Source: a virus. From it: a DNA stretch of 29,068 bases. The DNA lies in the IMG/VR virus record IMGVR_UViG_3300025118_000100, positions 1-29,068 of that record; one strand, 5' to 3'. A program made the translations under genes and the position numbers. Position 1 is the first letter of the stretch. Every line of letters begins with the position of its first letter. Shown here piece by piece: positions 20,674 to 29,060 of the stretch. The notes beneath the pieces are model-generated. The model was given only the letters and a program-made list of their open reading frames with translations. It was not told the origin of the DNA and did not search any database.

Positions 20674-21762
20674 ATGGCCGAGGAAGTCTTCCCATCCAAG
20701 GGATATTTTAATTCAACACGATTTAAAGCCACCAAGACGCCTTTCTTGGATGGAAGCAATGGCCTTGCCGGCAAGGCGGCCCAAGTTATTTCTTTTCGTC
20801 ATGAAGCTTCTGGTAACTCAGTGTACTTTAAAGCGTTTATTATTGCCTTCAATGAGTCTTATTCGAGCGATTGGGTGCCAGAAACGGTATTTGGCCGAGC
20901 CGACCCAATTCAACATTTTAAGCAAACCAGCCGTCGAATGTCGATAGGGTTTAAGATTCCTGCCGCCACCGAAAGCGAAGCGTATGATAATCTATCGAGA
21001 GTTCAACAACTTATCCAATACCTATATCCCAACTATGCCACGACCGACAACACACAGACTCTCTCGCAAAACCCATTTGTGCGATTAAAAGTCATGAATC
21101 TTGCCCAAAAAAACGAGCCACCCCCCGACGATGCCAAAGGCAAGTCAGACGGCATGTACTTCAAAGAATATAAATCTACAGCGGATCCGGCAAAAGGTGT
21201 ATTAGGCACCATTACTAGCTTGAATGTGGCGCATAATCTGGAAGCTGCTGAGATAGGCGTCTTGGAGATCGGAGCAAACACGATTCTTTCAAAAATGATC
21301 GAAGTAAATCTAGATTTCACCGTTATTCACGAAAGCCATCTTGGATGGAACGAAAGCAATGAGTTTGCAACTCCGAGCTTCCCATATGGAGCAATAACTT
21401 CTGAAACCCCAGGAGGCCCGGGCACCGGCCCCCCAGACGATGCCAGGGATGCCAATGAGACACCCGAAGAGCGTGACAAGCGCATGCAAGACGAAGAGCG
21501 CGCACGCCAGCGCTATGGCACTATGTTCGGCAAAGCGCGACTGAAGAAGGATTTGAAGTATCTTGCCAAAATGGCGGACAAGGCCCCGGGCAGCCTCACA
21601 AAAGGCCAACAGGCCAACGTTAATTACTTGTTGTCCACCACCAAGGGCGCCGGCCTCGAAGGGTTTGATAGCTTGGAAGATTATGAAGGCCTTCACGACC
21701 TCCGTACAAGAAAGGATATCAAGGACACTGCCGACGACCTCCACGGCGAATTCATCAAATGA
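20674..21762 (+). CDS. Baseplate tube-initiating protein, gp48/gp54-like
   Basis: A 362-residue protein starting two bases after the tape-measure stop, with GGAAGGAG upstream. Residues 40-120 carry the recognisable segment: F-I-I-A-F-N-E-S-Y-S-S-D-W, V-F-G-R-A-D-P-I-x-x-F-K-Q-T-x-R and I-x-F-x-I-P-A-A-T-E-S-E-A, followed by Q-L-I-Q-Y-L-Y-P. A strand-rich domain follows to about residue 235 (I-T-S-L-N-V, I-L-S-K-M-I-E-V-N-L-D-F). The last 120 residues are charged and low-complexity (D-E-E-R-A-R-Q-R, then K-K-D-L-K). T4 gp48 has 364 aa and gp54 320 aa; both lie after the tape measure gene 29 and begin the tube on the baseplate. The choice between them cannot be made by eye. The acidic/basic C-terminal extension is unusual. 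Confidence 0.55.
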   Translation: MAEEVFPSKGYFNSTRFKATKTPFLDGSNGLAGKAAQVISFRHEASGNSVYFKAFIIAFNESYSSDWVPETVFGRADPIQHFKQTSRRMSIGFKIPAATESEAYDNLSRVQQLIQYLYPNYATTDNTQTLSQNPFVRLKVMNLAQKNEPPPDDAKGKSDGMYFKEYKSTADPAKGVLGTITSLNVAHNLEAAEIGVLEIGANTILSKMIEVNLDFTVIHESHLGWNESNEFATPSFPYGAITSETPGGPGTGPPDDARDANETPEERDKRMQDEERARQRYGTMFGKARLKKDLKYLAKMADKAPGSLTKGQQANVNYLLSTTKGAGLEGFDSLEDYEGLHDLRTRKDIKDTADDLHGEFIK

Positions 21763-21779
21763 TAATAAGGAAATGAAAA

Positions 21780-22121
21780 ATGGCTAGCAGATATAGCGGA
21801 GAAGAGATTCTCGATAATGATTCTGAGTTTTATAGTTTTTTGCGAAAAATGAGACAAAACCAGAAGAACATAAGACAATACGGAACACAGATTTTACACA
21901 ACCCCAACACAGTCCAGCGCATGGTGCTTTCCAAGGATAGCTATATTTGGTCCGTGGGGGATCATTTCTACAATTTAGCTGCCAAATATTATGGCGATCC
22001 AACCTACTGGTGGGTGATCGCCTGGTATAATGGATATCCAACGGAAGCTGACATCTCGCCCGGCGCAATAATCGATGTGCCCATTAATTTGGAAGAAGCC
22101 CTTAAGGCCTTGGGATTATAA
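21780..22121 (+). CDS. gp53: Baseplate wedge protein with LysM-like domain, gp53-like
   Basis: A 113-residue protein. Residues 50-105 are a LysM-type fold: W-S-V-G-D-H-F-Y-N-L-A-A-K-Y-Y-G-D-P, Y-W-W-V-I-A-W-Y-N and P-G-A-I-I-D-V-P. This pattern (D-x-x-x-x-I/L-A-x-x-x-Y-G-D-x-x-x-W-W-x-I-x-x-x-N) is typical of gp53 and of small LysM tail proteins. The N-terminal 50 residues are charged and helical. T4 gp53 is 196 aa and clamps the wedge-hub interface; this one is shorter, close to just the LysM domain plus an arm. AAGGA lies eight bases before the start. The next gene starts after three bases, so the two are probably co-translated. Confidence 0.75.
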   Translation: MASRYSGEEILDNDSEFYSFLRKMRQNQKNIRQYGTQILHNPNTVQRMVLSKDSYIWSVGDHFYNLAAKYYGDPTYWWVIAWYNGYPTEADISPGAIIDVPINLEEALKALGL

Positions 22122-22124
22122 ACC

Positions 22125-25100
22125 ATGGCTGACGAGAACGAGTGCCTTCTTAAACAAGACTGGTCGTCAGCCTCCAAGGCTGTTCAAAATTGGTGGAAGA
22201 AAAATTGCGGGGATGTCGCGGATGCCGCGCTACAACTGGCCGGTGTTCCAGAGGCCGGCCAGTCCTTCGCGGAGGTCGCGGATATTTTGCACTGGCAAAC
22301 AACCCCGGGCAGTGATGCGCAAGATGGCGCCAATACCCGCCCGGGCAACATCAAAGATCGTGCCGGGTGGGGCTACGCGGGCATTTTGAGCAACGACCCG
22401 GCCATGCACAAGATTCTCGACTTCGGCGCGCAACTGAACTCCGATAAGAGCGACGCCTTCAACGCCTCTGCGACGGAGGGGCTTGGTGTTCCCGCCGCCA
22501 AAATGATTGCCACTGATCAGAAATCCTTAAGGGCCAACCTGGAAGCTTCCAAGGATATCAAACAAATCCTTAGCTACGCCGACAATATGGAGGTTGCCGC
22601 CAAGCTCGTTATACCTCACGTTGAGGTGGTCAGAGATCTCGCCAAAATGCTTCCTTCACAATATGCACAATATGCCGACGCGGACCCGGAAAGCCTGACC
22701 AGCCTAGGCTGGACCGACTGGTACCAGGGCTCCGACGGTGTATTCGGCACCTTCGCGGATCTCAAACTCCAGGCCGACGCTCTAATAGAGGCGCTAAGGA
22801 CAATCATGGACGCGGCCGCCAAGGTGAGGAAGCTTTATGAGGATCTTGAAAAGATCCAAGAACAAGCCGAGAAAACCGCCGCTGCCGCGCTGCAGGACCA
22901 CTTGGACAAGTGTATGACCAAGGCACAGCGCGGCCAAGTGCTGGAGCATCGCCCTGGCATTCGAGTACATCTGCCAGAAACTGAAAGCGAGCTTAATGCT
23001 GATGCCCCCGGTTGCAAGGGCGACAGTTTAAAAGACTGGGAGGCGACGCGGGACGCGCTCCAACAAGAGCTTGACGCGCTTAAAGCAGCCCGAGAAGCGG
23101 GCCTCGAAGCATACATCGAACAGGGTGGCGACGTTATTCCAGAAGCTTTTGTTGGCCAAACAATGAAGCGAACGTTTAAAGAGCAGTGTCTGTTGCTTTC
23201 CAATGTATACAAAATTGCCCAATATAAACAGGGCGCCCTCGAAAAGGCGAAACCCGCTAGATTGCCATATGTAAATAACAGCTCTGGTTCTTACAATGCG
23301 TGTTTAATGGCTCAAAGATCGCCATGGGGATTCATGAACCAACTGGTGCAGGATCCCAGTTACGGATCGTTTTTTGATATTAGTCCGTCGCTGCTATCCC
23401 AACTATCGCCAATGATTCGCTTATATAAGATTGAGATGGATGCTAGCACTCAAGGCGAGCGCCAAGTTGAAATTAAGTTTGATACACACTATAATGCAAG
23501 CCCGCTTGATAACATCTTCAGCAACAAGGACAAAAGAGGATTTGGAGTCGGATTGAAGAGTTTTAATTTTTCATACGAAGGGAGCAACCCTTTCGCGGTA
23601 AAGAAGAGCATTAAGGCCAAACTCGTTATCTTCGCTAGCTCTTTTGATGACCTCCTGGCTCAACGCGGCCAAGGCCCAGGCGCATTTAGATACTGTGACT
23701 TAGCTCTTAAGACGGGGGGCAATTTAAACGAATTGCTGGATCGTTCGGATAAGAGTGCGTCTGCCATTGTTAACAATATTAGTAAATTAAATTTTAGATT
23801 AAAGGTGGTGGTGGGCTGGGCAATGCCCAACGGCAATTTTGAGAATAACACACCAATCCCACAAGAAGATCGCACGAACCTGGCCAAGGCGATTGATAAT
23901 TCTTTTGTAACGTTGAACTTAACACCAACTATCCACAATTTTGATATTGACGATCAGGGTCGCGTTGTGTTTAGCATTGAGTACCTTGCCTATATTGAAG
24001 ATTTTTTTGATCAGCCCAATTATGATATTTTTGCAAGCCCAAAAAACTACGCAGCCGCCCTTAAAAGGAAACTAATGATTGCCTCAGTTGAGGAGCATTG
24101 CGACGCCGACCTGGCCAGCCAAAAAAAGAAAGAAATATATGAAAAAGTAGAGGAAGAGAAAAGAGCAAATCTTTCAACCATCTTGAGCCAGCTTTTAAAG
24201 ACCGAAAAGATATATTTCGTGCCGATCAAACTCGAGAAGCTCGCGGAATTTAACAAACAGGGTCCGTTTTTTGATTTTTCATTGGATTCCAGCACACCCA
24301 CTGTGGCCGGCAGCAACGATGAGATTACCACGGGCTTCGCCGCGGCACTGGCGAAACTACAAAAACAGACAGAATTAACGACAGATCTGTCACAGACTAA
24401 GATTGAAGCATTGAACGAAACGACATATATTAAATTCTTCTATTTGAGTGATTTGGTGAATGTTGTTTTGCACAATATAGAGACCTCTTTGACGTCCTTG
24501 GTGAAAACAACCGAAGGCACGGGCCCAAACAGTCTTACCTTCCCAACCGGACTGACAAAGACAGCCGCGGCCGAGACCTCCTGGAAAGCGCTGGTGGAAT
24601 CCGAAAAAGAACGATTGCAAAGGCTGCTATTTAACTTTAAGCACTTCAGGGTGCTCCTGGGCCCTTGTGAGTTATATGATTTTTCAACTGGCCAAGGAAA
24701 AAGACGCAATGAGAGTTCTCTGATGACTACTGTTAATTTGGGAGATTTGCCCATTTCCGTATCTTATTTTATGGACTGGCTGACAGAAAAGGTGCTCAAG
24801 AGAGAGAGCCCAATTTATACCTTGAGCACATTTATGAATGATTTGCTAAACGGATTAGTTAGGAATTTTTTGAATGAAGATCGGTGTCATGATTTGAATA
24901 TTAAACAAAAAACCAGAATGTTTCAATCTGTGGTGACGAGTTATAAAAATTGGAAAAAAGGCGGCAAGCCCGATACCACCAACCAGGACGAGATTACCAA
25001 CTGGATCATCCGCCAGGCCAAACATCAGGCCGGCCAAAACGTTCCCGCCTCAAAGCTGTGGATGGAAGAAGTCAGCTGGATGAAGGAATACGCCGGACGA

Positions 25101-25721
25101 GAGGAAACAGGAATTTTAGACGTAATGGGAGTTCGCGATTCGCCAATCTCCACGCGGTCTCCATCGATGGAGTACAATTATTTAGTTTATTATGCCGGCC
25201 GTGTGAACCCGTCGTCAGAGATGAAGGGCGAGCGCGCCGTTGACACGGCTAATGGCATATGGCACTATATGATTGGAAAACCCAACGGCATTGTTAAAAC
25301 AATCAGGCTGACACGGACAGACTCGCCGGGTCTCAAGGAGGTGAGATTCGAGCAAGAGGGTTACGACGGGCTTTCGCAGTTGCGTGAAACTTATGATGCT
25401 ACCATAACGTGCTATGGGTCTCCCAATATCGTGCCTGGAACTTACATATATATCGATCCGAGAGGGTTTGCGCCCAAGAAAAGCACCGGCAAGGATGAGT
25501 ACACCTTTAAGGACTCCGCCGGCAACAAGCACACCATAGATCCCGCACTGCTCACCAGATATGGTATCGGGGGATATTATATGGTGATTAAGGCTGAAAA
25601 CAAACTTGGTCCCGGGGAGTTTAACACCACCATTACCGCCAAGTGGGTAGCCGAATTGGGCAGCAACAACTCAAATCTTGTGCCGCGGGCCCCTCGACCT
25701 ACTAAATGTAAAGCGTCCTAA
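22125..25721 (+). CDS. Very large baseplate protein, probable hub component
   Basis: A 1198-residue protein, the largest in the window, with no T4 counterpart I can name. Residues 1-210 are helical and Trp-rich. Residues 230-350 form a helical, coiled-coil-like region with K-L-Y-E-D-L-E-K-I-Q-E-Q-A-E. Residues 400-520 are beta-rich (L-S-P-M-I-R-L-Y-K-I-E-M, then G-F-G-V-G-L-K-S-F-N-F-S-Y-E-G-S-N-P), a pattern I recall from baseplate proteins of large phages. The C-terminal 130 residues have P-G-T-Y-I-Y-I-D-P-R-G, G-I-G-G-Y-Y-M-V-I-K and T-T-I-T-A-K-W, the closing strands typical of tail hub proteins (gp27/gpD fold). It sits between the gp53-like gene and another structural gene. No lysozyme or peptidase motif was found. 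Hub role is inference. Confidence 0.6.
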   Translation: MADENECLLKQDWSSASKAVQNWWKKNCGDVADAALQLAGVPEAGQSFAEVADILHWQTTPGSDAQDGANTRPGNIKDRAGWGYAGILSNDPAMHKILDFGAQLNSDKSDAFNASATEGLGVPAAKMIATDQKSLRANLEASKDIKQILSYADNMEVAAKLVIPHVEVVRDLAKMLPSQYAQYADADPESLTSLGWTDWYQGSDGVFGTFADLKLQADALIEALRTIMDAAAKVRKLYEDLEKIQEQAEKTAAAALQDHLDKCMTKAQRGQVLEHRPGIRVHLPETESELNADAPGCKGDSLKDWEATRDALQQELDALKAAREAGLEAYIEQGGDVIPEAFVGQTMKRTFKEQCLLLSNVYKIAQYKQGALEKAKPARLPYVNNSSGSYNACLMAQRSPWGFMNQLVQDPSYGSFFDISPSLLSQLSPMIRLYKIEMDASTQGERQVEIKFDTHYNASPLDNIFSNKDKRGFGVGLKSFNFSYEGSNPFAVKKSIKAKLVIFASSFDDLLAQRGQGPGAFRYCDLALKTGGNLNELLDRSDKSASAIVNNISKLNFRLKVVVGWAMPNGNFENNTPIPQEDRTNLAKAIDNSFVTLNLTPTIHNFDIDDQGRVVFSIEYLAYIEDFFDQPNYDIFASPKNYAAALKRKLMIASVEEHCDADLASQKKKEIYEKVEEEKRANLSTILSQLLKTEKIYFVPIKLEKLAEFNKQGPFFDFSLDSSTPTVAGSNDEITTGFAAALAKLQKQTELTTDLSQTKIEALNETTYIKFFYLSDLVNVVLHNIETSLTSLVKTTEGTGPNSLTFPTGLTKTAAAETSWKALVESEKERLQRLLFNFKHFRVLLGPCELYDFSTGQGKRRNESSLMTTVNLGDLPISVSYFMDWLTEKVLKRESPIYTLSTFMNDLLNGLVRNFLNEDRCHDLNIKQKTRMFQSVVTSYKNWKKGGKPDTTNQDEITNWIIRQAKHQAGQNVPASKLWMEEVSWMKEYAGREETGILDVMGVRDSPISTRSPSMEYNYLVYYAGRVNPSSEMKGERAVDTANGIWHYMIGKPNGIVKTIRLTRTDSPGLKEVRFEQEGYDGLSQLRETYDATITCYGSPNIVPGTYIYIDPRGFAPKKSTGKDEYTFKDSAGNKHTIDPALLTRYGIGGYYMVIKAENKLGPGEFNTTITAKWVAELGSNNSNLVPRAPRPTKCKAS

Positions 25722-25736
25722 TAGGAGGAATGAATC

Positions 25737-26951
25737 ATGGCAGATGAATTTACAAAAAACAACAATGCCGGCACACGAGCCCTCTTTTATGATAGACAGC
25801 TTTATCAAGCCACCGCCGGGATGGCTCAGCCAGAGTGGTATGCCTCTTCTGGCGTAACTAATTTGCAAGATTTTCGAGAGAGCGAAAAAATACTTTATGG
25901 GAGAGTTAATCGCTATTATGTACCCATCTTTTTAGACACTAAGCGCACAGACCTCTCAAGCATCACTTTTGGCGCCAGCGGCCTGGGGCAGATAAGTGCG
26001 CTTCCATTTGTCGCGGAAGCATTTTCGCAGCTATCAATGCAATTTCAAAAAGGCATAGTGTCTGGTAAAATTTCCCCCGATGAGCGATACTTGAGCGATC
26101 TGAAGGCAGAAATAGCCTTCGAAGATCCACAAAATCTATATTACATATACACTAACAAGATCTCCGGACAATTGGTAAATTTTTATGTTGAAAATAAAAT
26201 AGTATTTAAAGATTTTAAAGAGTTTTTGGTGCACCTAAAAGAATCGTGGCGCCGCACTGCCCCTGTTTTCCCAATTACCTTTCCTGCATATATGAAAAGT
26301 CGATATTGCCCCATAACAACTACTGGTCTTGTGGTGGAAATTGCCGATAATCTTAGTTGTGCCGACGATCAAACTAAATTTGATGATTTTGTGGCGAGCA
26401 AAAATTGGAAATTTTATGTAAATGCCTGCCGGTCGTATGGTTTTGCTGTCGACCTTAACAACCCATGGAGACTAATAGCAGATATAGGATCTGGGGAGAT
26501 GGTAAAGTATGCGCGTAAATATGGGTTTTCCAGCACAGATGACATTCTTGAATCTGCCTACACTGTGGCTCACATGCCATTTTATACTGGATTTAAGTCG
26601 TTTGTGCTGTCGTTGTACAATCAACTGCGCACCAAACAATATATGGTTTCGGAATATTGCCAAAATAGCCAGGTCAAGACTCGCATAGAATATTCCATGG
26701 AGTATAAGGTGGAAGATCTTGAAAAGTTGTTTCCAGAAACCTTTTTCATAGACTTATATTGTTATCTGAGGTTCCTGGAAGAAGAAACTAAATTCTCCTC
26801 TGCCGAACAAGAGAGGATCACCAAAGATTGCATGGAGTTATATCGCATTCGAGGGATCTCCGAAGCCCTAAATCAGTTTGAAAAAATACTCAATAAGACC
26901 TATAGCTACAGAGGGTCCTTGACAGACCGAATGAATCGTGCTATCTTATGA
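25737..26951 (+). CDS. Conserved structural protein of the baseplate block
   Basis: A 404-residue mixed alpha/beta protein without membrane segments. It begins G-T-R-A-L-F-Y-D-R-Q-L-Y. The centre is rich in aromatics: N-L-Y-Y-I-Y-T-N-K, F-K-D-F-K-E-F-L-V-H-L-K-E-S-W, then F-P-A-Y-M-K-S-R-Y-C-P and G-L-V-V-E-I-A. A conserved-looking N-P-W-R-L-I-A-D-I-G-S-G-E-M lies near residue 240. From memory, proteins with a CP...GLVIEIA...PWRLVADL pattern occur in the tail blocks of aquatic T4-like phages with no assigned role. AGGAGG lies eight bases before the ATG. It ends the structural block, 29 bases before the polymerase gene. A baseplate or connector role is likely but not shown. Confidence 0.65.
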   Translation: MADEFTKNNNAGTRALFYDRQLYQATAGMAQPEWYASSGVTNLQDFRESEKILYGRVNRYYVPIFLDTKRTDLSSITFGASGLGQISALPFVAEAFSQLSMQFQKGIVSGKISPDERYLSDLKAEIAFEDPQNLYYIYTNKISGQLVNFYVENKIVFKDFKEFLVHLKESWRRTAPVFPITFPAYMKSRYCPITTTGLVVEIADNLSCADDQTKFDDFVASKNWKFYVNACRSYGFAVDLNNPWRLIADIGSGEMVKYARKYGFSSTDDILESAYTVAHMPFYTGFKSFVLSLYNQLRTKQYMVSEYCQNSQVKTRIEYSMEYKVEDLEKLFPETFFIDLYCYLRFLEEETKFSSAEQERITKDCMELYRIRGISEALNQFEKILNKTYSYRGSLTDRMNRAIL

Positions 26952-26970
26952 TAGAGAAAATATACGAATC

Positions 26971-26976
26971 GAGGTG
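26971..26976 (+). promoter_or_regulatory. SD GAGGTG fixing a TTG start
   Basis: GAGGTG ends four bases before TTG at 26981, the only plausible start in the polymerase frame; no in-frame ATG or GTG occurs before the protein's conserved-looking N-terminus. The adjacent GTG codons are in another frame that soon closes. Confidence 0.6.
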
Positions 26977-26980
26977 GTGA

Positions 26981-28168
26981 TTGCTTTTTCAAACACTGGA
27001 TGACAAAAACGAATGCGTTGGAGTATATGTTGATGGAAAGTTGCATTTCGACGCCATTCCGACACCTCTGACAAAAACGTGGAAATTTACCGGCTCAGTA
27101 GACTCGCATGCGGTACAATATGCATGGATTTACTGCAATGGCAGGAGTATGGCGGAGGTTTGCCCGGATGAGCTTCGTGAAAATTGGGAACGTTGTTCAA
27201 AAAAGCTGACGGCATACAAAAAAGCTTTTGCGATTGCAAAGCTCGATTTACGACAACATTGTTTTTTTGATTTGGTTCCGCATGACGCATTGCTTGAGTT
27301 CTGTGATGTCAAAAACAAAATTACTGAGTATGTTTTTGAGAATTATGAAAGACCTGCAAACTATGAGCACCTTAAAAATGCTGCGGCCTTATTGCACAAG
27401 CTCAAACACCAAGACTTGAAATTGGAAAGTAAGAATTGTCGGTCATTATTTACCAATAGCACACTTCACAGCGGCGCTAAGAAGATTTTGAGCGGCAATA
27501 GGTATATTAATTATAACCTTTTCGGCACCGTTACGGGGCGCCTTGCAACTCACCCTTCGTCGTTCCCCATCTTGACTATGAAAAGAGAGCTTCGAAGCCT
27601 CATAAAGCCTGCAAATGATTGGTTTCTTTCTTTAGACTATAATGGTGCCGAGGTGCGCACGCTGCTGGCGCTGTCCGGGCAAAAGCAGCCCAACGTGGAT
27701 ATTCATGAGTGGAATGTCATCCATGTTTTCGAGAATGCAACGATGACCCGCGAAGAGGCAAAAACGATCTTCTTTTCGTGGCTATATAACCCGGATTCCG
27801 ATCACATTGAAACTAATCACTATGATCGCAAAAAAGTACTTGACAAGTACTACGATGGTGACTATATTAATACTATATTTGGGAGGCGCATTATGGTGTC
27901 GCCAAAAAAAGCATTCAATTATGCTATACAGAGCACCACTGCCGATCTTGTGATTGACAGGGCAATTGCATTGGACGAATACTTAGATGGAAAAAAGTCA
28001 TTTATATCGCATATAGTCCACGATGAGGTGGTGATAGATTTAGCAGACGAAGATCGAGACCTAATACCAGAGATGAAAAACATTTTTGCAAAAAACAAGA
28101 TGGATGAATTTATGGTTAACCTGAAAGCCGGCCGCGACTACTATAATCTCAAGACACTATCACTATGA
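26981..28168 (+). CDS. Compact family A DNA polymerase (polymerase domain only)
   Basis: A 395-residue family A (Pol I-type) polymerase core. From the start at TTG 26981: F-G-T-V-T-G-R-L at 181-188; motif A L-D-Y-N-G-A-E-V-R with catalytic Asp219 and Glu224; D-I-H-x-W-N at 240-245; motif B Arg257, Lys261, Phe265, Tyr269 (R-x3-K-x3-F-x3-Y, with Phe at the E. coli F762 position); Q-S-T-T-A-D-L at 317-323; motif C H347-D-E. All polymerase metal ligands are present. No 3'-5' exonuclease or 5' nuclease motifs occur in the 180 residues before. The distance from motif B to the Q-S-T segment is much shorter than in E. coli Pol I, so the fingers are reduced. T4 uses a family B enzyme, so this marks a different replication system. 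GAGGTG lies four bases before the TTG. Confidence 0.88.
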   Translation: MLFQTLDDKNECVGVYVDGKLHFDAIPTPLTKTWKFTGSVDSHAVQYAWIYCNGRSMAEVCPDELRENWERCSKKLTAYKKAFAIAKLDLRQHCFFDLVPHDALLEFCDVKNKITEYVFENYERPANYEHLKNAAALLHKLKHQDLKLESKNCRSLFTNSTLHSGAKKILSGNRYINYNLFGTVTGRLATHPSSFPILTMKRELRSLIKPANDWFLSLDYNGAEVRTLLALSGQKQPNVDIHEWNVIHVFENATMTREEAKTIFFSWLYNPDSDHIETNHYDRKKVLDKYYDGDYINTIFGRRIMVSPKKAFNYAIQSTTADLVIDRAIALDEYLDGKKSFISHIVHDEVVIDLADEDRDLIPEMKNIFAKNKMDEFMVNLKAGRDYYNLKTLSL

Positions 28169-29031
28169 TTTCTATTGTTGGTATTGGCAATGGTGCCAGT
28201 GCCATTGCAGAAAAATTTGTCAATTTCCCTCAGTATAACGTGTATGTGCTGAATGACAAGGTTGAGAAATCATCCGGCAAGAAGCGAAAGCTAAAGAGGT
28301 TCACAAGCCCTGAAGATTATGAGGAGAATATTCCCGATCTCACCAAGTATTTTTCTAAAATTGACAATCACGTTCAAGTTTTTGTGATGGGTTCGTCCTA
28401 TAGTTCAAATTACGCCTTGGGGATCCTGCAGCAGATTAGCACTAAAAATGTTGATGTCTTCTATATTCAGCCAGACACCACGCTGCTTACCGGTATTCCT
28501 CGCCTAATGGAGCGAGCCGCATGTGGAGTGCTACAAGAGTATGCGCGCTCAGGGCTCTTTAGTTCAATTACAATAATTTCTAATAAAAACTTAGAAGAAG
28601 CTCTGCAGCGAGTCCCGATTAAAAAGTTCTATGATCATCTTAATTCATCAATTGCGTCTACCGTTCATTATTTAAATTATTTCTTGCACAATGAACCCGA
28701 GATTGGGGTGATAGCTCCCCCTATTGATCATGCGCGTATACGCTCAATTGCAATATTGGAAACTCAGAATATTGAAGAAAAATGGCTTTTTGAGCTTGAC
28801 ATGCCGCGCCAGCTGTGTTATTATTTCTGTATAAACAAGGAAAAGCTTGAGACCGACGGCGGCCTTCACAAGAAGATCGTCGACCGCCTAAAGCAGAAGC
28901 CAAGGAACGCATTCAGAAACGTCTCGTATGCAATCTACGAGACTGAGCACGGAAAAGACTTTGGGTTTGTCGTGGCCCATACAAACGCGATACAACAACA
29001 AAATACCCTTGACAAGTTAGATCAAGGGTGA
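28165..29031 (+). CDS. Divergent FtsZ/tubulin-like protein
   Basis: A 288-residue protein whose block order follows FtsZ. I-S-I-V-G-I-G-N-G-A at the N-terminus matches the first strand and Gly loop. V-Q-V-F-V-M-G-S-S-Y-S-S-N-Y-A at 70-84 occupies the place of the G-G-G-T-G-S box but lacks its glycines. V-D-V-F-Y-I-Q-P precedes a helix. I-T-I-I-S-N-K-N-L-E-E-A-L at 135-147 matches the I-P-N-D-K-L-L segment, and F-Y-D-H-L-N-S-S-I at 155-163 matches the F-x-x-A-N-x-x-L helix. P-P-I-D-H-A-R-I at 185-192 could be the synergy (T7) loop. The C-terminal 90 residues form a second domain. Tubulin-type GTPases (PhuZ) centre the phage nucleus in some jumbo phages. Here GTP binding is doubtful. The ATG overlaps the polymerase stop (ATGA). 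Confidence 0.6.
   Translation: MISIVGIGNGASAIAEKFVNFPQYNVYVLNDKVEKSSGKKRKLKRFTSPEDYEENIPDLTKYFSKIDNHVQVFVMGSSYSSNYALGILQQISTKNVDVFYIQPDTTLLTGIPRLMERAACGVLQEYARSGLFSSITIISNKNLEEALQRVPIKKFYDHLNSSIASTVHYLNYFLHNEPEIGVIAPPIDHARIRSIAILETQNIEEKWLFELDMPRQLCYYFCINKEKLETDGGLHKKIVDRLKQKPRNAFRNVSYAIYETEHGKDFGFVVAHTNAIQQQNTLDKLDQG
29005..29029 (+). other. Hairpin across the end of the tubulin-like gene
   Basis: ACCCTTGA at 29005-29012 pairs with TCAAGGGT at 29022-29029 around nine bases; the stop codon TGA starts on the last stem base. No T run follows, so it is not a classic terminator. It may protect the 3' end or mark RNA processing. Confidence 0.4.
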
Positions 29032-29039
29032 TACATTAG

Positions 29040-29060
29040 ATATCGAGGAAAGCTCGATAT
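29040..29060 (+). other. Second hairpin at the window end
   Basis: ATATCGAG at 29040-29047 pairs with CTCGATAT at 29053-29060 around GAAAG. It lies nine bases after the stop codon. The following bases ACTTTACA are only weakly T-rich and the window then ends, so terminator activity cannot be judged. Confidence 0.4.
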
